Shown here: in pieces, positions 17,315 through 25,675 of the stretch
How the letters are laid out: the number at the start of each line of letters is the position of its first letter
Position numbering within the stretch: position 1 is the first letter of the stretch
DNA from: Abditibacteriaceae bacterium
Lineage (GTDB): Bacteria; Armatimonadota; Abditibacteriia; Abditibacteriales; Abditibacteriaceae
Assembly (NCBI GenBank): GCA_019239895.1
Contig: JAFAZH010000041.1
Span: 124,001-188,000 of the forward strand
Reading direction: 5' to 3'
Length of the DNA: 64,000 nucleotides
Notes under the pieces: model-generated
What the model was told of the DNA's origin: nothing
Databases searched by the model: none
Seen by the model: only the letters and a program-made list of their open reading frames with translations
Made by a program: the position numbers and the translations under genes

Positions 17315-18742
17315 ATGCGCAGCTTCTTTTTAAAGATATTCTTGTGGTTTTGGCTAACCATGATCTTATTGGGGGTGAGCCAATCTATTGTCACCCCTGT
17401 CTCGCGTCCTGGCGCGGCCTCTGTAACACAGCATGAAATTATCACCAGTGCCCTGACCAATTACGCCCATATCGCAGGGGGCGTGTTCGAGCAAAATGGA
17501 CGTAACGCTCTCGCTGCGTATCTCCAGCAACTACAAGAAACAACGCATATTCAATATTATTTTTTTATGGCTCAAGGCCATCGCTTAGATGCTCCATTCG
17601 TTGCCAATGAGGTATCCACTCAAACGAGCAAGTTGATTTTGCAGGCTATGCGAGAAAATAAAGCTGAAGTCAGTAAACAGAAAGAATCCACCCTGTTAGC
17701 ACAGCCTGTGGTTTCCGCTCATGGCACGCATTATGTGCTGGTCGCAATGATGGATTCAGAGCTTTGGGAACAACCTTATTTCCCGCCGCGCACTCGCTTC
17801 TGGCGACTGCTGGCTGCCATCTTCACGGCAGGCGCGGTTTGCTACTGGCTGGCGCGTAATATTGCGGCTCCGGTCGTGAAGCTACGGGCTGTCACACGAC
17901 AGTTAGCGGCTGGTGATCTGGCGGCACGCATTGGCCCGGCGATGGGCAAACGACGCGATGAACTGGCGGATTTAGGGCGGGACTTTGACCTGATGGCCGA
18001 GCGTATCGAATCGCTGATGGTGTCGCAGCGTCAATTATTGGCCGATATTTCTCATGAACTGCGGTCTCCCTTAGCCCGCCTCAACCTGGCACTGGGACTG
18101 GCGCATCGCCATGCCGGGCCAAGCGCCAGTGCAGCCCTCTGCGCCGATTTAGACCGCATTGAGCGTGAAGCCGAGCGGCTCAATGAACTTATCGGTCAAT
18201 TGTTGGTGTTGGCACGATTGGAAAGCGGTGCAGCCGGAACCCAACACACCCCGGTGAATTTAGCCCAATTGGTACAGGAGGTGGCGGCAGATGCCGACTT
18301 TGAAGCGCGCAGCAATGGGCGTGGCGTGCGAGTTGCGGTTAGCCAAGAGTGTTGGACGGCAGGCAACGCTGAGCTATTGCGTAGCGCAGTCGAAAATGTG
18401 GTGCGCAATGCCATCCGCTACACCAAAGAAGACACCACCGTAGAAGTGTCGTTGACCTGTCGGCAGGAAGCTGAAAGTAACCAGGAGCAGGCCATTATCA
18501 CTGTGCGCGATTGGGGTAGTGGCGTGCCTGAAACGGCCCTGGCGAATTTATTTCGCCCATTCTATCGCGTGGCTGAAGCGCGTGACCGTCAATCGGGTGG
18601 AGCCGGGCTGGGCCTTGCCATTACTGAACGGGCAGTGCGTTCTTATGGCGGTCACGTTACCGCTACGAATGCGCCGGGTGGCGGTTTGCAAGTTGAGTTG
18701 TGCCTGCCTGCTACGACTCAGATGGCTGCCATGCCGCACTGA
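17315..18742 (+). CDS. Sensor histidine kinase, CpxA-like (copy 1)
   Basis: A 475-residue membrane kinase. TM1 is at about 5-28, an extracytoplasmic sensor at about 30-160, TM2 at about 162-182, then HAMP (about 183-235), the dimerisation/phosphoacceptor domain with ADISHELRSPLARL (H247) and a HATPase domain: N-box NVVRNAIRYT, G1 VRDWGSGVP, F-box LFRPFYRV, G2 SGGAGLGLAI. The start 5 bp after the response regulator implies translational coupling. The sensor domain has no cysteines or recognised ligand fold. The phosphotransfer partner is almost certainly the preceding regulator. Confidence 0.94.
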   Translation: MRSFFLKIFLWFWLTMILLGVSQSIVTPVSRPGAASVTQHEIITSALTNYAHIAGGVFEQNGRNALAAYLQQLQETTHIQYYFFMAQGHRLDAPFVANEVSTQTSKLILQAMRENKAEVSKQKESTLLAQPVVSAHGTHYVLVAMMDSELWEQPYFPPRTRFWRLLAAIFTAGAVCYWLARNIAAPVVKLRAVTRQLAAGDLAARIGPAMGKRRDELADLGRDFDLMAERIESLMVSQRQLLADISHELRSPLARLNLALGLAHRHAGPSASAALCADLDRIEREAERLNELIGQLLVLARLESGAAGTQHTPVNLAQLVQEVAADADFEARSNGRGVRVAVSQECWTAGNAELLRSAVENVVRNAIRYTKEDTTVEVSLTCRQEAESNQEQAIITVRDWGSGVPETALANLFRPFYRVAEARDRQSGGAGLGLAITERAVRSYGGHVTATNAPGGGLQVELCLPATTQMAAMPH

Positions 18743-18747
18743 TTATT

Positions 18748-18882
18748 GCCCGGCGGTTGAAACCGCGGCTCATGGCCTATGACCGAGTGTCCGCCTGCGC
18801 GGACACCACTTTGAATTAAGGGTGCCGTCCCCGCAGGGGGACGGTCGGCTGAAAGCCCGGAGCCGTGACTTTAGTCGCCGGG
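18748..18882. repeat. Family A compound inverted repeat (copy A1)
   Basis: Outer 23-base arms (from CCCGGCGGTTGAAACCGCGG at 18749 and ending with TTAGTCGCCGGG at 18882) pair imperfectly, but each arm is itself a mini-hairpin whose bases covary: GGTT-GAA-ACC on the left, GACT-TTA-GTC on the right. Two inner hairpins, GTGTCCGCCTGCGCGGACAC and GCCGTCCCC/GGGGACGGT, complete a branched fold. It lies between two convergent genes, so a shared transcription-end function is plausible. Related copies are at 55374-55511 and 63091-63228. Confidence 0.85.
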
Positions 18883-18895
18883 TACATTGAATTGA

Positions 18896-20098
18896 TTAAG
18901 GAAACATAGCCGTGCCATCGGGGGCACGGGCTAACGTCCATTCTGGCACGCCTTCAGGACAAGGATATTTAGCTGCGAGAGTTTCATCAATATCAATGCC
19001 CAGCCCCGGCTTATCGTTGGGATACACATAGCCATTGCGCACTTCCGGGCTGCCGGGGAAGATCTCCCGCTCAATATCCGAAAGGCCACTCCACTCTTGC
19101 ACCCCAAAGTTGCGGGAGCTAACATCAAGATGCACATTGGCGGCATGACCCACCGGGGAAACATCACCGGGGCCGTGCCAGGCAGTGCGCACCCCAAAAG
19201 CGTCACAGAGCGTTGCTAATTTCTTGGCCGGAGTGATGCCGCCAATAGCACTGATATGACAACGAATGAAATCAATCAGGCGATTGGTGACGAGGGGTTT
19301 CCATTCCAGGGGATGCACAAATAACTCGCCCATAGCCAGTGGGGTGGTGCATTGCTGGCGAATCATCTGGAACCATTCAATATGCTCCGGGGGCAGCGGG
19401 TCTTCCAGGAAGAAAAGACGATAGGGTTCTAACTGTTTGGCCAGACGCACCGCTTCAATCGGCACTAAACGCTCGTGAATATCGTGCAGCAAGTTGATGT
19501 CATAGCCAATCTTACTGCGCAGATGTTCAAACAGAGCTGGGACGCTGCGTGCATAAATATCAGGATCATAATAGCTGCCGGGTTGGGCATTCTCAGGCCG
19601 GTCGCGCACAGCAAAACGACCCCCATAGCCTCCCATCTGGCAACGGATGTATTGATAACCCTGCTCCATCCAGGCGCGCACATTTTCTTCGACATGCACT
19701 TCATCGCGCCCATCGGCATGGCGATAAACGGCGGCTCCCTCACGGCACTTGCCCCCCAAGAGTTGATAGACGGGCAAGCCAGCCACTTTACCCTTGATGT
19801 CCCAGAGCGCCATGTCAACGCCACTGAGGGCATTATTCAACACTGGCCCATTACGCCAGTAAGAATTGACCCAGGCCGTGTGCCAGAGGTCTTCAATGCG
19901 ATGTGGGTCTTTGCCAACAAAAAACAGTTTTAGAAAATCTTCAATAGCCGAGCGCACAGCGGTATGGCGCTGCGTAAAAGTCGCGCACCCCAAACCATAA
20001 AGCCCCGGCTCCGAAGTTTCCACTTTAACGACAATCAACCGACTGGCGACCGGAGCCGTCAGAATCGCCCGCACATTGGTAATTTTTAGTTCAGCCAT
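18896..20098 (-). CDS. Enolase-superfamily sugar-acid dehydratase (mannonate dehydratase/RspA-like)
   Basis: Cytoplasmic enzyme of the mandelate-racemase/ManD subgroup, 400 residues, the family length. It abstracts the alpha-proton of a sugar acid and eliminates water to a 2-keto-3-deoxy acid. The capping domain is residues 1-115 (GVDMALWDIKGKVAGLPVYQ), then a barrel with metal ligands D206 (in HDIHER), E232 (LEDPLPPE) and E258 (MGELF), the catalytic H208 in DxH, and H308/D312 in TAWHGPGDVSPVGH. D-mannonate or D-gluconate is the likely substrate, but this subgroup includes low-activity members, so substrate is not certain. A single gene; no aldolase or KDG kinase is adjacent. Confidence 0.9.
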   Translation of the reverse strand: MAELKITNVRAILTAPVASRLIVVKVETSEPGLYGLGCATFTQRHTAVRSAIEDFLKLFFVGKDPHRIEDLWHTAWVNSYWRNGPVLNNALSGVDMALWDIKGKVAGLPVYQLLGGKCREGAAVYRHADGRDEVHVEENVRAWMEQGYQYIRCQMGGYGGRFAVRDRPENAQPGSYYDPDIYARSVPALFEHLRSKIGYDINLLHDIHERLVPIEAVRLAKQLEPYRLFFLEDPLPPEHIEWFQMIRQQCTTPLAMGELFVHPLEWKPLVTNRLIDFIRCHISAIGGITPAKKLATLCDAFGVRTAWHGPGDVSPVGHAANVHLDVSSRNFGVQEWSGLSDIEREIFPGSPEVRNGYVYPNDKPGLGIDIDETLAAKYPCPEGVPEWTLARAPDGTAMFP

Positions 20099-20319
20099 GA
20101 TGATTCCTTAGTTGTTAGCAAGGTTAAGATAGACCAACAGGATTTCGATTTTAAATAACTTTAACTCACCTCAAGCCTCAAGGCGAAGCCCTGGTCGTTG
20201 AGAATCAACTTGCTCCGGCCAGGAAACGGTCTGTCTAGGCTTGAACCTATCCCCTGAAAGTGCCCTAACGCGCCTGTTGCACCCGTCCCCGGAAGAAGCG
20301 TGAATGGGAACGAAGCTTG

Positions 20320-20466
20320 CGTTTTCAATAACAGACGTTCCGTTTTTAACAACGGCGCTTCCGTTCCCAATAACGGAAGGAACGTTTTCAGGAACGGAAG
20401 CGCCGTTCCCATCCACGGAAGAGGCGTTCCCAATAACGGACGTTCCGTTTTCATTAACGAGGCTTC
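20320..20466. repeat. 21-bp tandem repeat, seven units plus partial flanking units
   Basis: Seven diverged 21-bp units start with CGTT at 20320, 20341, 20362, 20383, 20404, 20425 and 20446; partial units lie on both flanks (from about 20299, and at 20467). Typical unit: CGTTCCCAATAACGGAAGGA plus one base. Because 21 is a multiple of 3, frames stay open on both strands and encode heptapeptide repeats such as VPNNGRS. The strongest open frames are 60-135 codons, none with a good ribosome binding site, so I call this DNA repeat rather than a gene. The flanks 20099-20298 and 20467-20723 show nothing else recognisable. Confidence 0.85.
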
Positions 20467-20723
20467 CGTTCCTGCCAAATAACAACTTTGGCAGTAGTCG
20501 AAGGCAACACCCTTGGTCGTTCTTGTCGCCACTTGACCCTGCTATAGCAACGTGTTGTTTTAGATAGCCCAAGCCCACTACAATGTTGAATGCCTTTTTA
20601 GCAGATGAACAGCCACCTTAATATTGCAAATTGGCACATAATCAGTAGCTGGGCCGCTGTGCCCTGCACTTCTCTGGGCAGATAGTTTTAATCTCGATTG
20701 TGTTTGGTTGTACACTTAGATGC

Positions 20724-21704
20724 ATGAGCGAAGACGAAAGGACTTTAATTGAAACAGAGAATATGCCCCTTAGAGAATGGCTGAATTTGATAAATAAGCC
20801 ACCTAAAGGAACCATGTTTATTGACTATTCATTTCCTACAGAGGATCATTTTCAAGAATACTTGTCCACCATCGCTGAAAGAACAGAACAAGAGGTTATG
20901 TCACTGCTGCGGCATTTCTTAATTCCAACAGGAACATTGGGGACAGATAGATGGAACCTCGCCTTTGTGGTAGATGTGTTGCGCAAGAATCCAGATGACC
21001 TTGAACATCTTTTGAGTTCTGAGTACAACCGCAGATTATTAGCTTTTGCGGCTAAGCATAGCTCAATTCCTCCTTGGGAGGGAATAACTTGGGCTTTGGA
21101 CTTGTTGCCGCATTTCCCGCGCCAAGCTATTAGTGCAATAGACACTTACTTTTTGGCTCATGCACAACAGCTACCAGATGGTCGCATTATTGGGTTGTCA
21201 CAGTCAATGGCAGTCATAAGAGCGAAATTTATAGGATTCCCTAGAACACAAGAGGCAGCGATTCAGTTCCTTCTAGAAATGCATCCCCGAAGCTTTGAAC
21301 ACTTAATTGAAAGACTTTATAAGGAAATGGGTTATGAAACTCAAATCACACCTCCAAAAAAAGATGGAGGTAGGGACATTCTCACTAAAAACGTAAAACC
21401 GGGGAAGCTTGAACACTCCAGAATCGAATGTAAGCGATATAGTGCCCCCATAGGAGTTGAAATATCTCGTGCTTTGCTTGGAGTGGTGTCTGATGAGAAG
21501 GTTAATAAAGGGGTGATTGTCACGACCAGCCGATTCACGAAAGGGGCGAAAGACTTAGCCAAGCGCAACCCTCGATTGGAGTTGATTGATGGGGAGCACT
21601 TAGTCCCATTACTAAATGAGCATTTTGGTCCAAGATGGCCTCTTCACATTGAGAGGATCGTGTTGGAAAGTCAAAAAGAACAACAAAAAATTCAAGAGGA
21701 TTAA
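20724..21704 (+). CDS. Mrr-type restriction endonuclease (type IV-like)
   Basis: A 326-residue protein starting at the ATG MSEDERTL; an in-frame GTG at 20700 is possible but adds only eight residues without a better ribosome site. The C-terminal third is an Mrr_cat nuclease domain: SFEHLIERLYKEMGYETQIT, then the PD-(D/E)xK core DGGRDI (D214/D218) and IECKRY (E235, K237), and VIVTTSRFTKGAKDLAKRN. The N-terminal 180 residues are unrecognised and helical, perhaps target or modified-base recognition. Mrr nucleases cut DNA with foreign methylation. The DNA is visibly AT-richer than its neighbours and the gene opens a small defence/toxin patch, which suggests horizontal transfer. Confidence 0.87.
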   Translation: MSEDERTLIETENMPLREWLNLINKPPKGTMFIDYSFPTEDHFQEYLSTIAERTEQEVMSLLRHFLIPTGTLGTDRWNLAFVVDVLRKNPDDLEHLLSSEYNRRLLAFAAKHSSIPPWEGITWALDLLPHFPRQAISAIDTYFLAHAQQLPDGRIIGLSQSMAVIRAKFIGFPRTQEAAIQFLLEMHPRSFEHLIERLYKEMGYETQITPPKKDGGRDILTKNVKPGKLEHSRIECKRYSAPIGVEISRALLGVVSDEKVNKGVIVTTSRFTKGAKDLAKRNPRLELIDGEHLVPLLNEHFGPRWPLHIERIVLESQKEQQKIQED

Positions 21705-21841
21705 TCAATGCTCTAAAGCAGCTAACATTACCGAACTGTGCATTGCAGCCAACGCTTTCCGGCTTCGTGCCTCAGCCTACAAGCGCGGCTGCCCTGAACA
21801 TTGTACCTTTGTGCCCTGTCTAATGACGCGACTTACTAAAA

Positions 21842-22249
21842 ATGGCATTGCAACTGAAGGATATTTACGCCCACCTTTCTGGACAGGCTTCTGCGGTAAC
21901 AGACGAAGAAGCCTGTTTGTTCGTGCAGAACCTGCGGGTTAGTTATAACGCTCACGTTGCCAGCCTCGACTATTTAGCTGCGGTAGCTCATATCTGCCAC
22001 TATAAACCTCATTTGCTCAGCAAGCTGTTTCATTACCCGGCTAATGCGTTAATTTGTATGGGTATAGCCACTTACGAGGAAGCTGAGGCTTCTTACATTG
22101 ACTATCTCTTGCATGATCCTAAAGCAGCCACCGTTATACCTCTCTCCCCGGAAGCCAGGCAGTATTTAGAATATGAACTACTGCACCATAAAGAAACGAT
22201 AAATGAAATCTTAGCTCAAGAGTTGCGTATAGTAAACTTAAACTTATGA
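21842..22249 (+). CDS. Hypothetical protein upstream of a nucleotidyltransferase module
   Basis: A 135-residue, largely helical protein (ATYEEAEASYIDYLLHDP, SPEARQYLEYELLHHKETIN) with no signal peptide and no family I recognise. Its TGA overlaps the next ATG (ATGA at 22246-22249), so it is translationally coupled to the 68-residue gene and probably part of one toxin-like operon. The 21705-21841 gap shows no gene. No clear ribosome site precedes this ATG, so the exact start is uncertain. Confidence 0.55.
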   Translation: MALQLKDIYAHLSGQASAVTDEEACLFVQNLRVSYNAHVASLDYLAAVAHICHYKPHLLSKLFHYPANALICMGIATYEEAEASYIDYLLHDPKAATVIPLSPEARQYLEYELLHHKETINEILAQELRIVNLNL

Positions 22250-22452
22250 GAACTGGATTCGTTGAAAGAACAGGCAAGCTCCCGGACATGGATCGGTCTT
22301 TTGACCTCAATTTCTGGCAGGCACAATCTGACACAGCGCGTTTCGCGGCAGCCTGGGAGTTAGTGGTTCAAGCGTTCATCATTAAGGGCAAGGATGTGAG
22401 TCAACTCAGGCTTCAAAGAACTGTTGAGCATTTTGAACGACAACCACGTTAA
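22246..22452 (+). CDS. Small partner protein of a nucleotidyltransferase module
   Basis: A 68-residue acidic/aromatic protein with MDRSFDLNFWQAQSDTARFA and RLQRTVEHFERQPR. Short proteins of this pattern often sit directly before single-domain nucleotidyltransferases, which from memory is a toxin-antitoxin-like arrangement. It overlaps the preceding gene by 4 bp (ATGA) and the following nucleotidyltransferase frame by 29 bp, so all three are likely one transcript with coupled translation. Assignment as antitoxin is inference. Confidence 0.6.
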   Translation: MRTGFVERTGKLPDMDRSFDLNFWQAQSDTARFAAAWELVVQAFIIKGKDVSQLRLQRTVEHFERQPR

Positions 22453-22846
22453 ATATTTGGTTGTTGGTGGCTATGCGGTTATCAAGTATGCCGAACCCCG
22501 CTACACCAAAGACCTTGATCTGTGGGTCAAAGCTGAACCCGCTAATGCCCAGGCCGTTTTTACGGCCCTTCGAGCATTCGGAGCACCCTTAACCAATCTG
22601 ACTCCCGAAGACTTTGTGCATGAAGGTTACTTCTATCAGATGGGCGTGCCCCCGGTGCGCGTAGATATTCTGATGTCCGTTTCTGGTTTGGATTTTGATG
22701 AGGCATGGGCACAGCGTGAGATAGTCAACTTCGATGGCATACTGCTTCCATTCATTTCCAAGGGACATCTTATTATTTCTAAGCGTGCATCAGGTCGCCC
22801 TCAAGACCTTATAGACGCAGACCTTCTCGAACAAACAGAGCATTAG
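22424..22846 (+). CDS. Nucleotidyltransferase-fold protein (AbiEii/DUF6036-like)
   Basis: About 140 residues with the minimal nucleotidyltransferase core: LVVGGYAVIKYAEPRYTKDL with the G-G motif and DLDLWV metal-binding Asp pair (D-x-D), then VRVDILMSVSGLDFDEAWAQ with the third Asp, and a C-terminal LIISKRASGRPQDLIDADLL helix typical of toxin-type members. The only usable in-frame start is TTG at 22424. The family-like N-terminal helix appears to extend upstream (frame open from 22400 without a start codon), overlapping the previous gene. So initiation at TTG, a non-standard CTG at 22421, or a frameshift from the upstream gene are all possible. Likely a growth-inhibiting AMP/CMP-transferase type toxin; substrate unknown. 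Confidence 0.75.
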   Translation: MSILNDNHVKYLVVGGYAVIKYAEPRYTKDLDLWVKAEPANAQAVFTALRAFGAPLTNLTPEDFVHEGYFYQMGVPPVRVDILMSVSGLDFDEAWAQREIVNFDGILLPFISKGHLIISKRASGRPQDLIDADLLEQTEH

Positions 22847-22920
22847 CAGTCAATCTCGCAGACAAACTGCCGAACCAGACGTTGTCCCTGACTGACGCTC
22901 GTACTTTCGGGCCTAATAGA

Positions 22921-22951
22921 TTCTCTGTGCCCTCTGCGTCTCTGCGGTTGA
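22921..22951. repeat. Family D repeat, single arm
   Basis: TTCTCTGTGCCCTCTGCGTC followed by TCTGCGGTTGA. Related arms occur in inverted form at 36770-36893 (outer arms) and 58511-58587. No complete inverted partner lies here. Confidence 0.6.
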
Positions 22952-22982
22952 TCCCATTTAACTAGTAGCTCATCCTTTGAGC

Positions 22983-23031
22983 ACCCCTCGTCCGCAGCGT
23001 GGATGGGCTGGAGAGGGGCCGGGGGTGAGGG
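22983..23031. repeat. Family C repeat abutting the aldo/keto reductase stop codon
   Basis: ACCCCTCGTCC ... GGAGAGGGGCCGGGGGTGAG with short inverted ends (ACCCCTC with GAGGGG). It ends at the base immediately before the minus-strand stop codon at 23032. Same family as 32046-32231, 36917-36960 and 58429-58667. Confidence 0.65.
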
Positions 23032-24063
23032 TTATTTCGTCAGTTCATCAATACGCTGTAATTCCTCTTTGCTGAACTCCACCTTATCCAGCGCGGCGAC
23101 ATTCTCTTCGACTTGCTTAACGTTCGATGCGCCAATGAGGGCGCTGGTGATAGCGGGTAGGCGCAGTATCCAGGCGAGGGCCATTTGTGCCAGGGTTTGG
23201 CCACGTTCCTGGGCCATGTTATTGAGTTCGATTAACTTGGCGCGTTTTTGTTCATTGAGGTTCTTCTCCACCCATTCCTTGCCCCACTTCTGCGCGGCGC
23301 GACTTTGGGAGGGAATATCGCCACCCAGATATTTGTCGGTCAGTAAACCGGAAGCGAGTGGGCAGAAGGGGATAACTCCCGTGCCCGCGCGTTCTGTCTG
23401 GGGCAATAAATCCGGCTCAATGCCCCGTCCCAGCATGTTGTAGTAAGGCTGATGAATCGTAATCGGTGCTAAACCCATGCGCTCGCAGATACGGACAGCA
23501 TCGGCGAACTGTGCGCCGTTGTAACTGCTGACGCCAACATAAAGGGCCTTGCCCTGTTGCACCAACAGGTTAAGGGTGGCGAGAGTTTCTTCCAAGGGTG
23601 TGTTGGGGTCGGGGCGATGATGGTAGAAAATATCAAAGTATTCTAACCCGGCGCGCTTGAGCGACTGGTCACAGCTTGCCACCAGGTATTTCTTGGAACC
23701 CCAGTCGCCATACGGCCCCGGCCACATATGATAGCCTGCTTTGCTGGAAATAATAAGTTCATCGCGTGGCATCTCTTTGATAATCTGGCCGCAGACCACC
23801 TCGGCATTGCCAGGTGGTGTGCCATAGTTGTTGGCAAGGTCGAAATGAGTGATGCCTAAATCGAAAGCGCGAAAGAGGCAGGCGCGCGAAGTTTCGGCAT
23901 CCACATAGCCGCCGAAGGTTTCCCAGGCTCCCAGTGAAATCGCGGGTAGCTTTAAGCCGCTGCGTCCGCAACGGCGATATTCCATTTTGTCGTAACGATC
24001 AGATGCAAATTCGTGAGTTGATGCTTGTGTCATAGCAGGTTCTTTCTTAAAGTGGGTTAGCAT
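23032..24063 (-). CDS. Aldo/keto reductase, YghZ/L-glyceraldehyde-3-phosphate reductase type
   Basis: NADPH-dependent carbonyl reductase with a TIM barrel, about 330-343 residues. The AKR core begins MEYRRCGRSGLKLPAISLGA; ITHFDLANNYGTPPGNAE carries the catalytic Asp and Tyr, IISSKAGYHMWPGPYGDWGS the Lys, YHHRPDPNTPLEETL the His region, and SALIGASNVKQVEENVAAL the cofactor end. WPGPYG-WGSKKY is typical of the AKR14 (YghZ) group. The ATG at 24033 (AAGAAAG upstream) may be the true start. Members reduce methylglyoxal and L-glyceraldehyde 3-phosphate; here it may detoxify or recycle sugar-breakdown aldehydes. Single gene. Confidence 0.9.
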   Translation of the reverse strand: MLTHFKKEPAMTQASTHEFASDRYDKMEYRRCGRSGLKLPAISLGAWETFGGYVDAETSRACLFRAFDLGITHFDLANNYGTPPGNAEVVCGQIIKEMPRDELIISSKAGYHMWPGPYGDWGSKKYLVASCDQSLKRAGLEYFDIFYHHRPDPNTPLEETLATLNLLVQQGKALYVGVSSYNGAQFADAVRICERMGLAPITIHQPYYNMLGRGIEPDLLPQTERAGTGVIPFCPLASGLLTDKYLGGDIPSQSRAAQKWGKEWVEKNLNEQKRAKLIELNNMAQERGQTLAQMALAWILRLPAITSALIGASNVKQVEENVAALDKVEFSKEELQRIDELTK

Positions 24064-24148
24064 CTATCTTAACCCCACTCTTATTTGTTGTCACCCTGTC
24101 CCCGCGATTCAAGATAGGCCGCAACACGGGGGTGACGCTAATTACATG

Positions 24149-24177
24149 CGCTATTTGAACGCTATTTGTTGATAGCG
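24149..24177. promoter_or_regulatory. Possible operator upstream of the aldo/keto reductase gene
   Basis: CGCTAT-TTGTTG-ATAGCG (24160-24177) is a perfect 6-bp dyad, and CGCTATTTG occurs again in direct orientation at 24149. It lies about 100 bp upstream of the reductase start and could bind a dimeric repressor. No other feature is visible in the 24064-24325 gap. Confidence 0.3.
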
Positions 24178-24325
24178 AAAGCTTGCGCTGCGTAGCATAG
24201 CGTAACGGAGTTTTGCGTCCCCTTTGTATCCATCTTATCTTCTGTCTCTGCTGATGAGACGGTATCGCTTTTGCTGCTTTCCAAGGCGAGCAAGGGGAGA
24301 ATTCTTAGGAGCAATGCTATAGGAT

Positions 24326-25522
24326 ATGAAAGCATTCACGCAAAAAACCTCGTATTTCATGCGCACTGGCTTCTGCACCGCTGCGGGAGCCTCTGTTTTG
24401 GTCACTCTGGCGATTCCGCTTGGTGCCAAGCCCTCAAGTGGAACAGTGAGCAGAATTGAGTCAGTCGCCCAATTTTATGGCCCGATGCCAACGGGCGTCA
24501 CCGTCTCTCATCAAGGCCGCATTTTTGTGAACTATCCGCGTTGGGGCGATCCCGTTAAATTCACTGTTGGCGAGTTGCGGCATGGACGGGCTGTGCCTTT
24601 TCCCGACATGAACTGGAACCGGCGTGATAGGCCACAGGCTGACCGCTTAGTAGCGGTGCAAAGCGTAGTGGTTGACCCCCTGGATCGGTTGTGGATTTTG
24701 GATACGGGTAGTGTCAAGTTTGGCCCCACCTCTTTTGGTGGCCCTAAGTTAGTGGGTGTTGACTTACGCACCAACCGTGTCATAAAGAAAATCCTCTTTC
24801 CTCCCACTGTCGCATTAAAGACGACTTACCTCAATGACATTCGGTTCGACTTGCGGCGTGGCGCGGCGGGTATGGCTTTCATTACCGATTCTTCCGATAA
24901 AGGGCCGAATGGCATTATTGTCGTTGACCTGGCCACTGGTCGCAGTTGGCGACGCTTGCATGACCATCCCTCGACTAAAGCCGAGCCTAAGTTCTTGCCC
25001 TTTGTTGAAAACCAGCCCTTAATGAAGCGTCCTCCCAAGGGGCAGGGGAAAGTTGATTACATCAAGATGGGTTCGGATGGCATCGCTATCAGCAATGACG
25101 GCAAACGTTTGTTCTATTGTCCCCTCGCCAGTCGGCATCTTTACAGTGTAAGTGTGGACGCCCTGGCCGATCAGAAGATGTCAGATGCCCAGGTCGCTGC
25201 CACGGTGGTAGATCATGGTATCAAAGGGGCATCCGATGGTTTGGAATCCGACGACAAAGGCCGGGTTTACGTGACGGACTATGAGCATAATGCCATTCGC
25301 CGCCGCTTTCCCGATGGGCATTATGAGACCGTGGCCCAAGACTCGCGCATGTTATGGCCCGATACCATGTCGGTAGCAACAAACCACTACCTCTACTTCA
25401 CGGCTAACCAACTCCATCGCCAGCCATCATATCACTATGGCAAGGACTTGCGCAAAAAGCCCTACCATCTGTTCCGCGTCAAAATTGACGCCGGGCCAGT
25501 GCTGTTGCGTCCAGCGCGGTAA
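24326..25522 (+). CDS. Secreted major-royal-jelly/yellow-family beta-propeller protein
   Basis: A 398-residue protein with a signal peptide (hydrophobic residues about 12-32, cleavage near PLGAKP). The body matches the MRJP/yellow family: GVTVSHQGRIFVNYPRWGDP, VDPLDRLWILDTG, YLNDIRFDLRRG, AFITDSSDKGPNGIIVVDLA, MGSDGIAISNDGKRLFYCPL. These form a six-bladed propeller; bacterial members are secreted and mostly uncharacterised, with lactonase-like binding proposed for some. It has its own terminator and stands between unrelated genes. AGGA precedes the start. Confidence 0.85.
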   Translation: MKAFTQKTSYFMRTGFCTAAGASVLVTLAIPLGAKPSSGTVSRIESVAQFYGPMPTGVTVSHQGRIFVNYPRWGDPVKFTVGELRHGRAVPFPDMNWNRRDRPQADRLVAVQSVVVDPLDRLWILDTGSVKFGPTSFGGPKLVGVDLRTNRVIKKILFPPTVALKTTYLNDIRFDLRRGAAGMAFITDSSDKGPNGIIVVDLATGRSWRRLHDHPSTKAEPKFLPFVENQPLMKRPPKGQGKVDYIKMGSDGIAISNDGKRLFYCPLASRHLYSVSVDALADQKMSDAQVAATVVDHGIKGASDGLESDDKGRVYVTDYEHNAIRRRFPDGHYETVAQDSRMLWPDTMSVATNHYLYFTANQLHRQPSYHYGKDLRKKPYHLFRVKIDAGPVLLRPAR

Positions 25523-25548
25523 GGTGCTGTTTACAAACTTATGAAGTT

Positions 25549-25585
25549 AAAAGCCTGCCGCTCTTTGGTGGCAGGCTTTGTTGTG
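25549..25585 (+). terminator. Terminator after the MRJP-like gene
   Basis: AAGCCTGCC (25551-25559) pairs with GGCAGGCTT (25570-25578), with a 10-base loop and a TTTG TTGTG tail. Confidence 0.8.
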
Positions 25586-25675
25586 TTAGCTATTGTAAAT
25601 GGTGAAAGGGAACACACTTAACTTCGAGTTGATAAAATACAAAGTGCGTTCTGTGGGGATAGAGGAGGAAAACTC

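Noticed and set aside
20161..20578. Overlapping minus-strand frames of 123 and 135 codons, and plus-strand frames of 60 and 87 codons
   Set aside because: All are by-products of the 21-bp tandem repeat, which keeps several frames open. None has a ribosome site or a non-repeat domain.
21616..21942. 108-codon frame overlapping the end of the Mrr gene
   Set aside because: It overlaps Mrr and the next gene out of frame and has no recognisable content.
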